Below are positions 1 through 7,425 of a stretch of DNA of 64,000 nucleotides, in pieces. Origin of the DNA: Nocardia amikacinitolerans NBRC 108937 (GTDB taxonomy: Bacteria; Actinomycetota; Actinomycetes; Mycobacteriales; Mycobacteriaceae); the NCBI RefSeq assembly GCF_001612615.1, contig NZ_BDAU01000030.1, positions 169,474 to 233,473 of the forward strand, read 5' to 3'. The first letter of the stretch is position 1; every line of letters starts with the position of its first letter. A program made the position numbers and the translations under genes. Under the pieces are notes generated by a model. The model saw only the letters and a program-made list of their open reading frames with translations, was not told where the DNA came from and did not search any database.

Positions 1-607
1 CTTTGCCCTCGACGAGCATCGGCACCTCGCGCACCGCGTGCGCCTCCGCCTCGTCGGATTCACGGACCGGCCACCACCGGCGCGAGGCCATCGCGACACC
101 GGCGCCGACGGCCGCGCCGACGACCACGTCGGAGGTCCAGTGCACTCCGGTGTGCACCCGCGAGTAGGCGACCGTGGCGGCCAGCGGCGCCACCACCACC
201 GCAGTGCGCGGACTCTCCAGCGCCACCGCCGTGGCGAACGCGATGGCGCCCGCGCTGTGCCCGGAGGGGAACGACGAGGAGGTCGGCACCCGGATCAGGC
301 GCCGATGCGGCGGCAGCAGTTGCGCCGCGGGCCTGCGGCGCGCGATCAACGACTTGAGCACCAGGTTGACGGTCAGGCTTGCCCCGGCCACCGAGACGAC
401 GCCGCGCAGCGCCGCCCGGCGCGTGGAACCCTGGCGGGTGGCCAGCGCCGCGGCGACGACCGTCCACAGCACGCCCCGGTCCGCCGCCCGGGTCAACCGC
501 ACCATGCCGCGATCGACCGCCGTCATCGGAAGCCGTGCCACCGCACCGGTAACCGCCCGATCCATCTGCTCCACCCGGCGAAACGTCCGGCCCAACCACG
601 CACTCAC
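1..607 (-). CDS. PAP2-family phosphatase (3' end off the window)
   Basis: Type 2 phosphatidic acid phosphatase superfamily membrane enzyme; members dephosphorylate lipid phosphates such as phosphatidate or polyprenyl diphosphate. Reading down from the GTG at 607, the frame shows the classic signature: KSLIARRRP, then SSFPSGHSAGA, then SRVHTGVHWTSDV, which supply the Lys/Arg, the PSGH His and the SR-x5-H-x3-D triad. Hydrophobic segments separate the motifs. The frame is still open at base 1, so the C-terminus is missing; 202 codons are present. A start at the ATG of MDRAVTGA, some 15 codons in, is possible. Substrate cannot be told from sequence. Confidence 0.85.
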   Translation of the reverse strand, partial: MSAWLGRTFRRVEQMDRAVTGAVARLPMTAVDRGMVRLTRAADRGVLWTVVAAALATRQGSTRRAALRGVVSVAGASLTVNLVLKSLIARRRPAAQLLPPHRRLIRVPTSSSFPSGHSAGAIAFATAVALESPRTAVVVAPLAATVAYSRVHTGVHWTSDVVVGAAVGAGVAMASRRWWPVRESDEAEAHAVREVPMLVEGK

Positions 608-822
608 CCCGTCGAAAGTACAGCCCCCGCAACGCACCGCGCACGACGCGTGCGCACGCTCGGCCGACGGCCGCGGAAATTCGCCGAAAGGAGAGCAGCG
701 GCTCGGCGCGGTGTGGGAGCGAGCTCTGTTGCCGCGCACGGCGTCCCCGCGGAACCGAGCCGCGCGGCCCGTTTCGCCCAACACTCGCCGGGTACGCGCC
801 AAGCGGACGGAAGGTTGGTGCG

Positions 823-1791
823 ATGACGGAAGCGACGACTGCTCAGCGGGTGCGAGCGCGCGCCCATATCGGCGGCCCACTGGCGTTGCCGTGGCGATCG
901 TGGTGGGGCGTGCTGCGCCGCACCGTCGCGGAATTCCGGTCGGACAACCTGACCGATTGGGCCGCCGCACTGACCTACTACAGCGTCATCTCGCTGTTCC
1001 CGGCCGTCATCGTGCTCTCCTCGCTGCTGAGCCTCGCCGGACCAGATGCCACCCGTTCACTGATCGACACCATCGATGACATCGGGCCGGGCAGCGGCAA
1101 CACGGTCGTGGTGCAGGCCGTCGAGGAACTACAGCGCTCGCGTTCGCTGGCCGGACCGCTGGCGATCATCGGTGTGGCGACGGCGCTCTGGACGGCGTCC
1201 GGGTATCTCGGCGCGTTCGTGCGCGCCGCCAACGCGGTCTACGACACCGAGGAGGGGCGGCCGCTCTGGAAGACGTTGCCGCTGCGCCTCGGGCTCACGG
1301 CCGTGACCGTGCTGCTCGTCGCGCTGTGCGCGATCGGTGTCCTGGTGAGCGGCCGCGTCGCCGACACCGTCGGCCAGTGGCTCGGGCTCGGATCGGCCGG
1401 GGTGACGGTGTGGAGCATCGTGAAATGGCCGGTGCTCGCGGTGCTGGCCAGTCTGGTGTTCGCGCTGCTGTACTGGGCCGCGCCCAACGCTCGTCAGCTC
1501 GGCTTCCGCTGGCTCACGCCGGGCAGCGTGCTCGCGGTACTGCTGTGGATCGCCGCGTCGGCCGGATTCGCCTTCTACGCAACCAATTTCGGCTCCTACA
1601 ACAAGGTGTACGGCTCGCTGGCCGGTGCGATCGTCTTCCTGGTGTGGTTGTGGCTGTCGAACGTCGCGATCTTGCTCGGGGCGGAGTTCGACGCCGAGCT
1701 CGCGCGCGGGCGGCGCATCGAAGAGGGGCAGCCCGCCGACAGCGAACCCATTCTGCCGCCGCGGGACGAACCCGATCGGGACGAGGACTAG
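823..1791 (+). CDS. YihY/BrkB-family inner-membrane protein
   Basis: A 322-residue polytopic membrane protein of the YihY/virulence factor BrkB family (once called RNase BN), whose function is not settled. Family hallmarks are DNLTDWAAALTYYSVISLFP near residue 45 and the late SYNKVYGSLAGAIVFLVWLW segment. About six membrane spans are visible, followed by an acidic, proline-rich cytoplasmic tail (EPILPPRDEPDRDED). The ATG is preceded by GAAGG at a suitable distance. It stands alone, divergent from the PAP2 gene. Confidence 0.9.
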   Translation: MTEATTAQRVRARAHIGGPLALPWRSWWGVLRRTVAEFRSDNLTDWAAALTYYSVISLFPAVIVLSSLLSLAGPDATRSLIDTIDDIGPGSGNTVVVQAVEELQRSRSLAGPLAIIGVATALWTASGYLGAFVRAANAVYDTEEGRPLWKTLPLRLGLTAVTVLLVALCAIGVLVSGRVADTVGQWLGLGSAGVTVWSIVKWPVLAVLASLVFALLYWAAPNARQLGFRWLTPGSVLAVLLWIAASAGFAFYATNFGSYNKVYGSLAGAIVFLVWLWLSNVAILLGAEFDAELARGRRIEEGQPADSEPILPPRDEPDRDED

Positions 1792-1966
1792 CGCACGCAC
1801 TCCTACGGCGGGATACAGCGCGGGCACCGTCTCGCCTTTCCTCGGGTCCCTGGCAGGTGTCGAGCGAATCGTCTCGATCCGACTGCGGACAATGCGCAAG
1901 ACCCCAATGTCGGTGTCGATGAAAGTCGTTGCGGTAGAGGTGATCTTGCGCGGGTAGACCTCTGAG

Positions 1967-2905
1967 GTGACGGCTCGTAGATATCTGTTCGCGCTTCTCG
2001 GTGTCCTCGCGGTGAGTGTCGGCCCGTCGTTCGCGTCGGTTTCCGCGGCTCCGGCGGCGCACGTGGTCGGCGAGGCGCCGCTCGGCGAGGCGGCGGTGCG
2101 GATGGACGTGTATTCGCCGTCCATGGACACCGTGGTGACCAACCGCGTGATCCGCGCCGCGGGCGGCGGTCCCGCGCCGACGTTGTACCTGCTGACCGGC
2201 ATCGGCGGCGGCCAGGACGGCATCTCCTGGTGGGACGACACCGATGTCGTGCGGTTCTTCGCCGACAAGCACGTCAACGTGGTGATGCCGGTCGGCGGCG
2301 CGTTCAGCATGTACACCGATTGGCGCGCCGACGACCCGTCGATCGGCCGCCACCGCTGGCAGACCTACCTCACCGAAGAGCTCCCCGCGGTCGTCGACGA
2401 ACAGCTCGGCGCCACCGGCCGCAACGCCATCGCCGGTGTCTCGATGAGCGCCGCCTCCGCGGTCGACCTCGCCATCCAGGCGCCCGACCTGTACAGCGCG
2501 GTCGCCGCCTACAGCGGATGCCCGTGGACGTCGGATCCGCTCGGTATCGCCTTCGTCACCGCGCAAGTGGTCCGCGGCGGCGCCAACCCGGCCAACATGT
2601 GGGGTCCGCCGGGCGACGCGGGATGGCGCGCGCACGACGCTTTCGCCCGCGCGGGCGCGTTGGCCGGTAAGGCCGTCTACCTCTCCGCGGGCTCCGGCGT
2701 GCCGGGCACGATCGACCGCGGCCTGCCCTTCCCGCCCGTCGAGGCCATCGCCAACGCCTGCACCGCGGCGTTCGCTGGCCGGCTCGACCAGCTCGGAATC
2801 CCCGCGATCCACGTGGAGCGGCCCACCGGATCGCACACCTGGGGCTTGTTCGAAATGGACCTCCACGAATCCTGGCCCCACCTAGCCCCCGCCATCGGCG
2901 CCTGA
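1967..2905 (+). CDS. Secreted esterase of the antigen 85/esterase D type
   Basis: Exported alpha/beta hydrolase of 312 residues. The N-terminus is a signal peptide ending near ASVSAAPAA. The mature part has LYLLTGIGGGQDGISWW, then the nucleophile elbow GVSMSA (Ser near residue 160), and a C-terminal GSHTWGLFEMDL stretch that supplies the likely catalytic His. This is the fold and layout of antigen 85 mycolyltransferases and related esterases, as expected in a mycolic-acid-containing actinomycete. The fibronectin-binding and mycolate-specific residues cannot be confirmed by eye, so true mycolyltransferase activity is uncertain. Start is GTG after a GAGG-like site. Confidence 0.8.
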   Translation: MTARRYLFALLGVLAVSVGPSFASVSAAPAAHVVGEAPLGEAAVRMDVYSPSMDTVVTNRVIRAAGGGPAPTLYLLTGIGGGQDGISWWDDTDVVRFFADKHVNVVMPVGGAFSMYTDWRADDPSIGRHRWQTYLTEELPAVVDEQLGATGRNAIAGVSMSAASAVDLAIQAPDLYSAVAAYSGCPWTSDPLGIAFVTAQVVRGGANPANMWGPPGDAGWRAHDAFARAGALAGKAVYLSAGSGVPGTIDRGLPFPPVEAIANACTAAFAGRLDQLGIPAIHVERPTGSHTWGLFEMDLHESWPHLAPAIGA

Positions 2906-2913
2906 CCCGGCTC

Positions 2914-2980
2914 GTGCCACACAGGTTTCACACGCCGCACATAGGCACCGGCTATGTGACGCGTACACGGGGTGTGTGCC
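2914..2980. repeat. Palindromic intergenic element, copy 1 (bidirectional terminator-like)
   Basis: Imperfect inverted repeat between two convergent genes. The inner stem CACATAG (2938-2944) and CTATGTG (2952-2958) encloses a 7-nt loop, and the outer ends read GTGCCACAC and GTGTGTGCC. It is clearly related to the element at 37508-37579, which has the same 7-nt loop length, the same core and the same gtgcc-type end. It probably ends transcription from both sides. Confidence 0.75.
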
Positions 2981-2990
2981 AGGTGGTGGG

Positions 2991-3380
2991 CTACTGCCGC
3001 ACGCTGAGCCACCCGTCCATCAGGCCGTGGTAGCGGCAATAGAAGGGGTGCGAGCCGATCTCGGCGGGGGCGGGGAAGGTGACGGACTGTCCCGGATCGA
3101 TGTCGTGGTCGAACAAGCCGGGCCGCTTGCTGGTGATGCTGTGCTCCACCAGATCGTTGTTCACCACCGTGATGTTCGCGTTGGGGGTGATCGGCGGCGT
3201 TCGCGGGTAGGCCAGATCCTGGATCGTGATGGTGACGGCGGGGATCGGCGGCGGGCCGGGCGGTGGACTCGATGCGGCGGGGTCCTCTTCGGATTCATCG
3301 CCGCACGCCGCTGCCAGCGCGATCAGCGGCAGCACCGCGGCCAACCGGATCGGCCGTCCGACCCGGCGCACCGCTCTCAC
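2991..3380 (-). CDS. Cupredoxin-domain (plastocyanin-like) lipoprotein
   Basis: A 129-residue exported copper-binding-type protein. The signal peptide ends in the lipobox LAAAC, so it should be lipid-anchored outside the membrane. After a Pro-rich linker the cupredoxin fold shows EHSITSK with one His ligand and FYCRYHGLM, which gives the Cys-x3-His-x2-Met ligands of a type 1 copper site. The GTG start overlaps the stop of the upstream catalase-like gene by 4 nt (GTGA), so the two are translationally coupled. It may be an electron carrier or copper scavenger; the partner is unknown. Confidence 0.82.
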   Translation of the reverse strand: MRAVRRVGRPIRLAAVLPLIALAAACGDESEEDPAASSPPPGPPPIPAVTITIQDLAYPRTPPITPNANITVVNNDLVEHSITSKRPGLFDHDIDPGQSVTFPAPAEIGSHPFYCRYHGLMDGWLSVRQ

Positions 3381-4054
3381 GGCTGTTCGCCGCGACCGCT
3401 GCGGCTGCCGACGTACGCGAGTTCGCGGACCCGCCCGATCACCTCGGGCAGGATCTTGACCTCGTCGGGATGGTTGGTCATCGGGTCGAAGAAGTCGGTG
3501 CGGTAGTCGCCCGGGTCGGCCGGATGCAGCGTGACCTCCGCGAGCCGGTGCTCCGGCTTGCCCATCTCGCTCGCCGAGAGGACGAAGGTGGCGGGCTCCG
3601 CACGCAGGTGGTCGGCCAGGGCGTCGAGCGACGGGGTCTCCGGCTGATCGTCATCGGGTTCGGCGAAGATCCAGGTCGCCGCGGAGTCGCCGAGCCGGTA
3701 GGGCATCAGGCAGCCGTACCTGGCCGTGCGCCAGCTGCGCGCCGGTGTGATGACGAAGCGGCTGAGCGAGCCGGTGCCGGTGGTCGCCAACGCGAAGTCC
3801 CACGGGTGGTCGTCGCGATCGAGTACCCGCAGCGCGAGGCCGAGCACGTCCGGCAGTCCGGCGGGGGTGCCGATGCCCTTGGACAACCTCGCGAGCACCG
3901 CCCGCTCCCCCGCCCCGAACAGGTACTCGTACTCGGGTTCGGCGTGCAGCCGCCCGGACAGGCGCAGCCCGTTCGGATGAAAGACCCGAGCGTGGCGCAA
4001 CCTCGCCACTCCGGAGAAAACACCGCGCACGGCATCCGCTGCGAGATCGGTCAT
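3377..4054 (-). CDS. Catalase-superfamily-like protein
   Basis: A 225-residue protein that reads like a shortened catalase core: FHPNGLRLSGRL, then ARLSKGIGTPAGLPDVLGLA and HPWDFALATTG, parallel to the catalase segments for the distal His, the SRFSxG region and the D-x-x-G-F/L-A-x-K-F strand. A late YVGSRSGRG could hold the region of the proximal tyrosine. It is far shorter than a true catalase (about 480 residues or more), so haem binding and activity are uncertain; homologues are often left as hypothetical. The ATG at 4054 follows GAAGGAG; an earlier in-frame start lacks such a site. It is co-transcribed with the cupredoxin gene. Confidence 0.5.
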   Translation of the reverse strand: MTDLAADAVRGVFSGVARLRHARVFHPNGLRLSGRLHAEPEYEYLFGAGERAVLARLSKGIGTPAGLPDVLGLALRVLDRDDHPWDFALATTGTGSLSRFVITPARSWRTARYGCLMPYRLGDSAATWIFAEPDDDQPETPSLDALADHLRAEPATFVLSASEMGKPEHRLAEVTLHPADPGDYRTDFFDPMTNHPDEVKILPEVIGRVRELAYVGSRSGRGEQP

Positions 4055-4155
4055 CGCGACTCCTTCGATCGGGGCGGTCGACAACCACCGACTGCCCCGC
4101 CGCGCGGACAATAAACCGGGCCCGATGTGGCAAAAGCGCTCCCGTAGGTACTCCC

Positions 4156-4698
4156 ATGGCGATGACGATCACATCCCAGCCCCGCAAGGCGGTGAACACG
4201 ATGACATCGACTCGAGCACTCCGACCGGCCACCGAAACGGTCAGTGTGCGGGTACCCGCGCGACCCATCGGATTGACGATGCTGCGCACGACCGTGGAAT
4301 CGACGGCGGTGGTCGCCTACGACGACGCCGACGGCGCGGCCGAACTCGGCCTGATCGTGGAGGAGGTCGCGCGCGGACTCCTCGACTCCGCCACCGACGA
4401 CTCGATGCTCGACTGCACCGTTTCGTGCACCGACGACGTGACGCGGGTGCGAATGTCCGCGACGACCCGATCGGAACTGCATCGGGATCGCCACGCCGTC
4501 GGCTGGCAGATCGTGGACGCGCTCACCAAGGACACACGGGTGATCCGCTCCACGTTCGATCACGCCAGGCACGGCTACCCCACCGAGGTCGACTTCGATT
4601 GGCAGCCAGGGGTTTCCGCGGCCCGCGTCCCATCATCGGTCGAGGATGGGACGCGGGCGGCGATCATTTCGCCTGCGCGGGCGGCATCGGGGAATTGA
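4156..4698 (+). CDS. ATP-binding, anti-sigma/GHKL-like regulator (uncertain)
   Basis: A 180-residue soluble protein, not firmly recognised. The order 'MLRTTVESTAVVAYDDAD', a helix LGLIVEEVARGLLDSA, a strand pair VSCTDDVTRVRMSA and a C-terminal helix GWQIVDALTKDTRVI resembles short RsbW-type histidine-kinase-like ATPases that sequester sigma factors in actinomycetes. The N-box helix has E rather than the usual clear N-x-x-x-x-A-x pattern, so this is tentative. The frame runs through a strong hairpin (4621-4658) and overlaps the convergent gene by 35 nt, so its last 20-25 residues may be a recent extension. A start at 4201 is possible. Confidence 0.45.
   Translation: MAMTITSQPRKAVNTMTSTRALRPATETVSVRVPARPIGLTMLRTTVESTAVVAYDDADGAAELGLIVEEVARGLLDSATDDSMLDCTVSCTDDVTRVRMSATTRSELHRDRHAVGWQIVDALTKDTRVIRSTFDHARHGYPTEVDFDWQPGVSAARVPSSVEDGTRAAIISPARAASGN
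4621..4658. terminator. 14-bp perfect hairpin between convergent genes
   Basis: GCCCGCGTCCCATC (4621-4634) pairs with its exact complement at 4645-4658 around a 10-nt loop. No clear T-run follows on either strand. It lies inside the 3' end of the plus-strand reading frame and just past the end of the convergent gene at 4664, so it could stop transcription from both sides. Confidence 0.6.
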
Positions 4699-5380
4699 TG
4701 GTGGTGAAGTACTGCGCGGCGGCCATGATGGCGACGGGCGCGGTCACCAAGAGCTGACCGGTGACGGTGCCCAGTGCGCCGATGGCGAGGATTCCGCCGA
4801 GGCAGCCGACCGCGGCGGCCGGGATGAACGGCCCGAACATGCCGACGATGGTGGCGGCCGCGACCGTCGCCCCCGCGATGCCGCCGAGGACGCATCCGAC
4901 GCCCGCGCCGGTGAGCCCGCCGACCAGGGTGCCGATGGTGGCGCCCATGCCGATGGTGCTCGTCATCCGGCTCCACGCCGCCTGTTCGCGCTCGTATTCG
5001 CTCTTCCAGGGCGCCTTGTCCTCGTACGGCAGCGCCACCGGCTTGTACACCGCGTGTTCGAGGTCGAATCGCGGCGTCAGGGTCGCGGTGCGGTCGGTGA
5101 TGTCGGCCGCGATCGGGAACACGAAATCATCGACGCGGAAGGACAATTCGGTGCCCGCCAGCACGACTCCGTTGTCCGCCTTGATCTTGAAGACGCCGTC
5201 CTCGACGGCCATCGACCCGGCGTCGGTCGAGATGATCGTCGACTTCTCGGTCACCGACGACCGGTACCCCACCGCGTCGGTGTCGGCGGCCGCGGTGCCG
5301 GTGCCCGCAACCACGCCGAGGGCGATGCTCAGGATCGCGGCCCCGATCGGGCCACGAAGTGCCTTCTTCTTCCTCATCAT
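4664..5380 (-). CDS. Secreted protein with glycine-rich hydrophobic C-terminus
   Basis: A 238-residue protein of unknown function. It starts with a signal peptide (basic MMRKKK, hydrophobic core, cleavage near AAADTD). A beta-rich region of about 110 residues follows (KSTIISTDAGSMAVEDGVFK, then LSFRVDDFVFPIAADI). The C-terminal 100 residues are dominated by GxxxG/AxxxG patterns (TIGTLVGGLTGAGVGC, LGGILAIGALGTVTG) that may be membrane-inserted. It lies 57 bp after the last gene of the siderophore operon on the same strand and could be its distal member. I cannot assign a function. Confidence 0.7.
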   Translation of the reverse strand: MMRKKKALRGPIGAAILSIALGVVAGTGTAAADTDAVGYRSSVTEKSTIISTDAGSMAVEDGVFKIKADNGVVLAGTELSFRVDDFVFPIAADITDRTATLTPRFDLEHAVYKPVALPYEDKAPWKSEYEREQAAWSRMTSTIGMGATIGTLVGGLTGAGVGCVLGGIAGATVAAATIVGMFGPFIPAAAVGCLGGILAIGALGTVTGQLLVTAPVAIMAAAQYFTTINSPMPPAQAK

Positions 5381-5437
5381 GGGTTTTCCTTTCTCGGAAG
5401 TTCCATCCGTGGTGTCGATGGAATGGACTCGCGGCGG

Positions 5438-6202
5438 TCAGCCGCGAAGTTCGGCGAGGCCGCGGCGCAGCGCGGCCGCGGCCAGGTCGACGGCGTCACC
5501 GCAGACGAAGGCGCGCACGTCGGCGTCGCGCCACTGCGCGTATCGCTGCGGGGTCCGCGCCATCGCGCAGTACGGCACACCGTGTTCGGCGCACGCGGCG
5601 CGCAGCCGATCCAGCGCGGCGCGCACCCGCGGATCGCCGAGTTGCCAAGGTACGCCGAAGGATTGCGAGAGATCCGCCGGTCCTGGCAGCACCATGTCGA
5701 CGCCACCGCCCGCGAGAATCCGGTCGATGTCGGCAACGCCCTCGGCGTCCTCGATCAGCGCGACGAGCATGATCTCGTCGTTGGCGCGGCGCAGGTGTTC
5801 GACCGGCTCGTAGCGGCCGAAACCGGAAGATCGGCCGCTACCCAGGGACCGCTTGCCAAGCGGCGCGTAGTACAGGGCATCGATCGCCGCCGACACATCG
5901 GCGCGCGAACGGACGTGGGGTACGACGATTCCCATCGCACCGGCGTCCAACGCCCGCAGACTCGTGGCGAAGTCGCCCTCCGCGATCCGCACGAAGGGCG
6001 TGAGACTACACGTTTCGGCGGCCCGGATCGCGTGCGTCAGTTCGCGTCCGCCGAGCAGCGTGTGCTCGGTGTCCAGCACGACGAAGTCGTAGCCGCCGTG
6101 GGCGATCATCTCGACGAGCTCGGGCGCGGCCGCAGTGCAGAAGAGGCCGTGCACGAGATCGCCGCGTGCGAGTTTCCGCTTGACTTCGTTGGCGCGCAGC
6201 AT
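5438..6202 (-). CDS. HpcH/HpaI aldolase-family protein, SbnG-like citrate-synthase candidate
   Basis: Class II aldolase fold (HpcH/HpaI, 254 residues). Visible signatures are GYDFVVLDTEHTLLGG near residue 40, GAMGIVVPHVRS, the metal-binding acidic pair in ALIEDAEGVADID and the following VDMVLPGPADLSQSFG. In staphyloferrin B operons the homologous SbnG condenses oxaloacetate with acetyl-CoA to make a dedicated citrate pool. Its place here, with two NIS synthetases and a PLP decarboxylase, suggests the same job, but this is inferred from context. The ATG at 6202 overlaps the upstream stop (TGATG) and follows GAGG; a GTG at 6205 is the alternative. Confidence 0.8.
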   Translation of the reverse strand: MLRANEVKRKLARGDLVHGLFCTAAAPELVEMIAHGGYDFVVLDTEHTLLGGRELTHAIRAAETCSLTPFVRIAEGDFATSLRALDAGAMGIVVPHVRSRADVSAAIDALYYAPLGKRSLGSGRSSGFGRYEPVEHLRRANDEIMLVALIEDAEGVADIDRILAGGGVDMVLPGPADLSQSFGVPWQLGDPRVRAALDRLRAACAEHGVPYCAMARTPQRYAQWRDADVRAFVCGDAVDLAAAALRRGLAELRG

Positions 6203-7425
6203 CACTCACGACCTCGCTCGGATGCTTCTGCCTCGCGCAGGAAGTGGAAGCTTGGCGGCGGGTGCATGAGGAAATCGCGGTGCGAGATGTTCCAGGCGTA
6301 GGCGCCCGCCAGGTCGAAGGCGATACGGTCGCCCGTGCGTAGCCCGCTGACCGGCACGCTCTCGGCGAGAACGTCTTTCGGTGTGCACAGCTGACCGGTG
6401 ACGGTGACCCGCTCCGTGGTCGTCGCGGCGCGCGGCCAGGGATGCGGCCAGTGCTCGGTCGGCACGATCGAGCACGGTTGGTCGTGTCCTTTGGCGGCGG
6501 GCGTGCGCAGGTGATGCGTGCCGCCGCGCACGATGGCGAATTCGGCGTGATGGCTCGGCTTCACGTCCAGCACTTCGGTGACGTACCAGCCGCTGTAGGC
6601 CGTCAGCGCCCTGCCTGGCTCGATGCGCAGCCGAAGCCCCGGCCGCGCGTCGGTGATCCGGCGCAGACCCGCACCGTAGGCGGCCCAGTCGAAGCGGCGG
6701 TCGGGCGCGGTGTAGTCGACGTTCATGCCGCCGCCGACATTGACTTCGGTGAGGTCCGCACCGTGTCGTGCACCGAGACCGATCGACCAGTCGACGATCG
6801 ATTCCGCCACCGCGACCAGTTCGGCCGCCTCGAGCCCACTGGCCAGATGAGCGTGCACACCGTGCCAGCGCAGCCCGGGAAATCGCCCACGGGCGAGAGC
6901 GGCCGCCGCGAGCTCGGCCTGCCCAGGATCGAGGCCGAACGGTGTCGGGCGGCCGCCCATGGCCAGCGCACTGCCGCTCAGCGCGCGGTCGGCCAGCGGC
7001 AGGTTCACCCGCAGCAGGACGCCGATCGGCTCGCCCGGTGTGGAAAGCGCTGCGAGACGGCGCAATTCGCCGATGCTCTCCACGTGCACGCGGTGCACAC
7101 GGTGTACCCGCGCGGCGGCGAGTTCGTCGGGGCTCTTGCCCGGTCCGCCGAACGCCAAGGGCCGATTCGGCACCGCAGCGGCCACGTGGGCGAGCTCGCC
7201 ACCCGAGGACACCTCGTAGCCGTCGACGACGTCGGCGAGCGCACGCAAGATCTCCGGCTCCGGATTCGCCTTGGCCGCGTAGTACAGCTCCACGCTGTCC
7301 GGCAGCGCCGCCCGGATCGCCGCGGCATGCGTGCGCAGGGCGTCCAGATCGTAGACATAGGCGGGAAGTTCGGCGGCGTCGAGGGTTTCGACGCGTTCCC
7401 GGACCGGTGCGGAAAGACCACTCAT
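6202..7425 (-). CDS. Type III PLP-dependent decarboxylase, SbnH-like
   Basis: Alanine-racemase-fold decarboxylase (407 residues) related to diaminopimelate/ornithine decarboxylases. The PLP lysine is in YYAAKANPEPE (Lys52), followed by SSGGELAHV, HAHLASG, the phosphate-binding VGGGMNVDY and EPGRALTAYSGW. The C-terminal catalytic Cys is in LCTPKDVL (about Cys347). In staphyloferrin B synthesis SbnH removes the carboxylate from a citryl-diaminopropionate intermediate; in rhizoferrin operons the FslC-type enzyme makes putrescine. Either role is possible. Its ATG overlaps the upstream stop by 4 nt (ATGA) and its own stop overlaps the next start, so expression is coupled. Confidence 0.88.
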   Translation of the reverse strand: MSGLSAPVRERVETLDAAELPAYVYDLDALRTHAAAIRAALPDSVELYYAAKANPEPEILRALADVVDGYEVSSGGELAHVAAAVPNRPLAFGGPGKSPDELAAARVHRVHRVHVESIGELRRLAALSTPGEPIGVLLRVNLPLADRALSGSALAMGGRPTPFGLDPGQAELAAAALARGRFPGLRWHGVHAHLASGLEAAELVAVAESIVDWSIGLGARHGADLTEVNVGGGMNVDYTAPDRRFDWAAYGAGLRRITDARPGLRLRIEPGRALTAYSGWYVTEVLDVKPSHHAEFAIVRGGTHHLRTPAAKGHDQPCSIVPTEHWPHPWPRAATTTERVTVTGQLCTPKDVLAESVPVSGLRTGDRIAFDLAGAYAWNISHRDFLMHPPPSFHFLREAEASERGRE

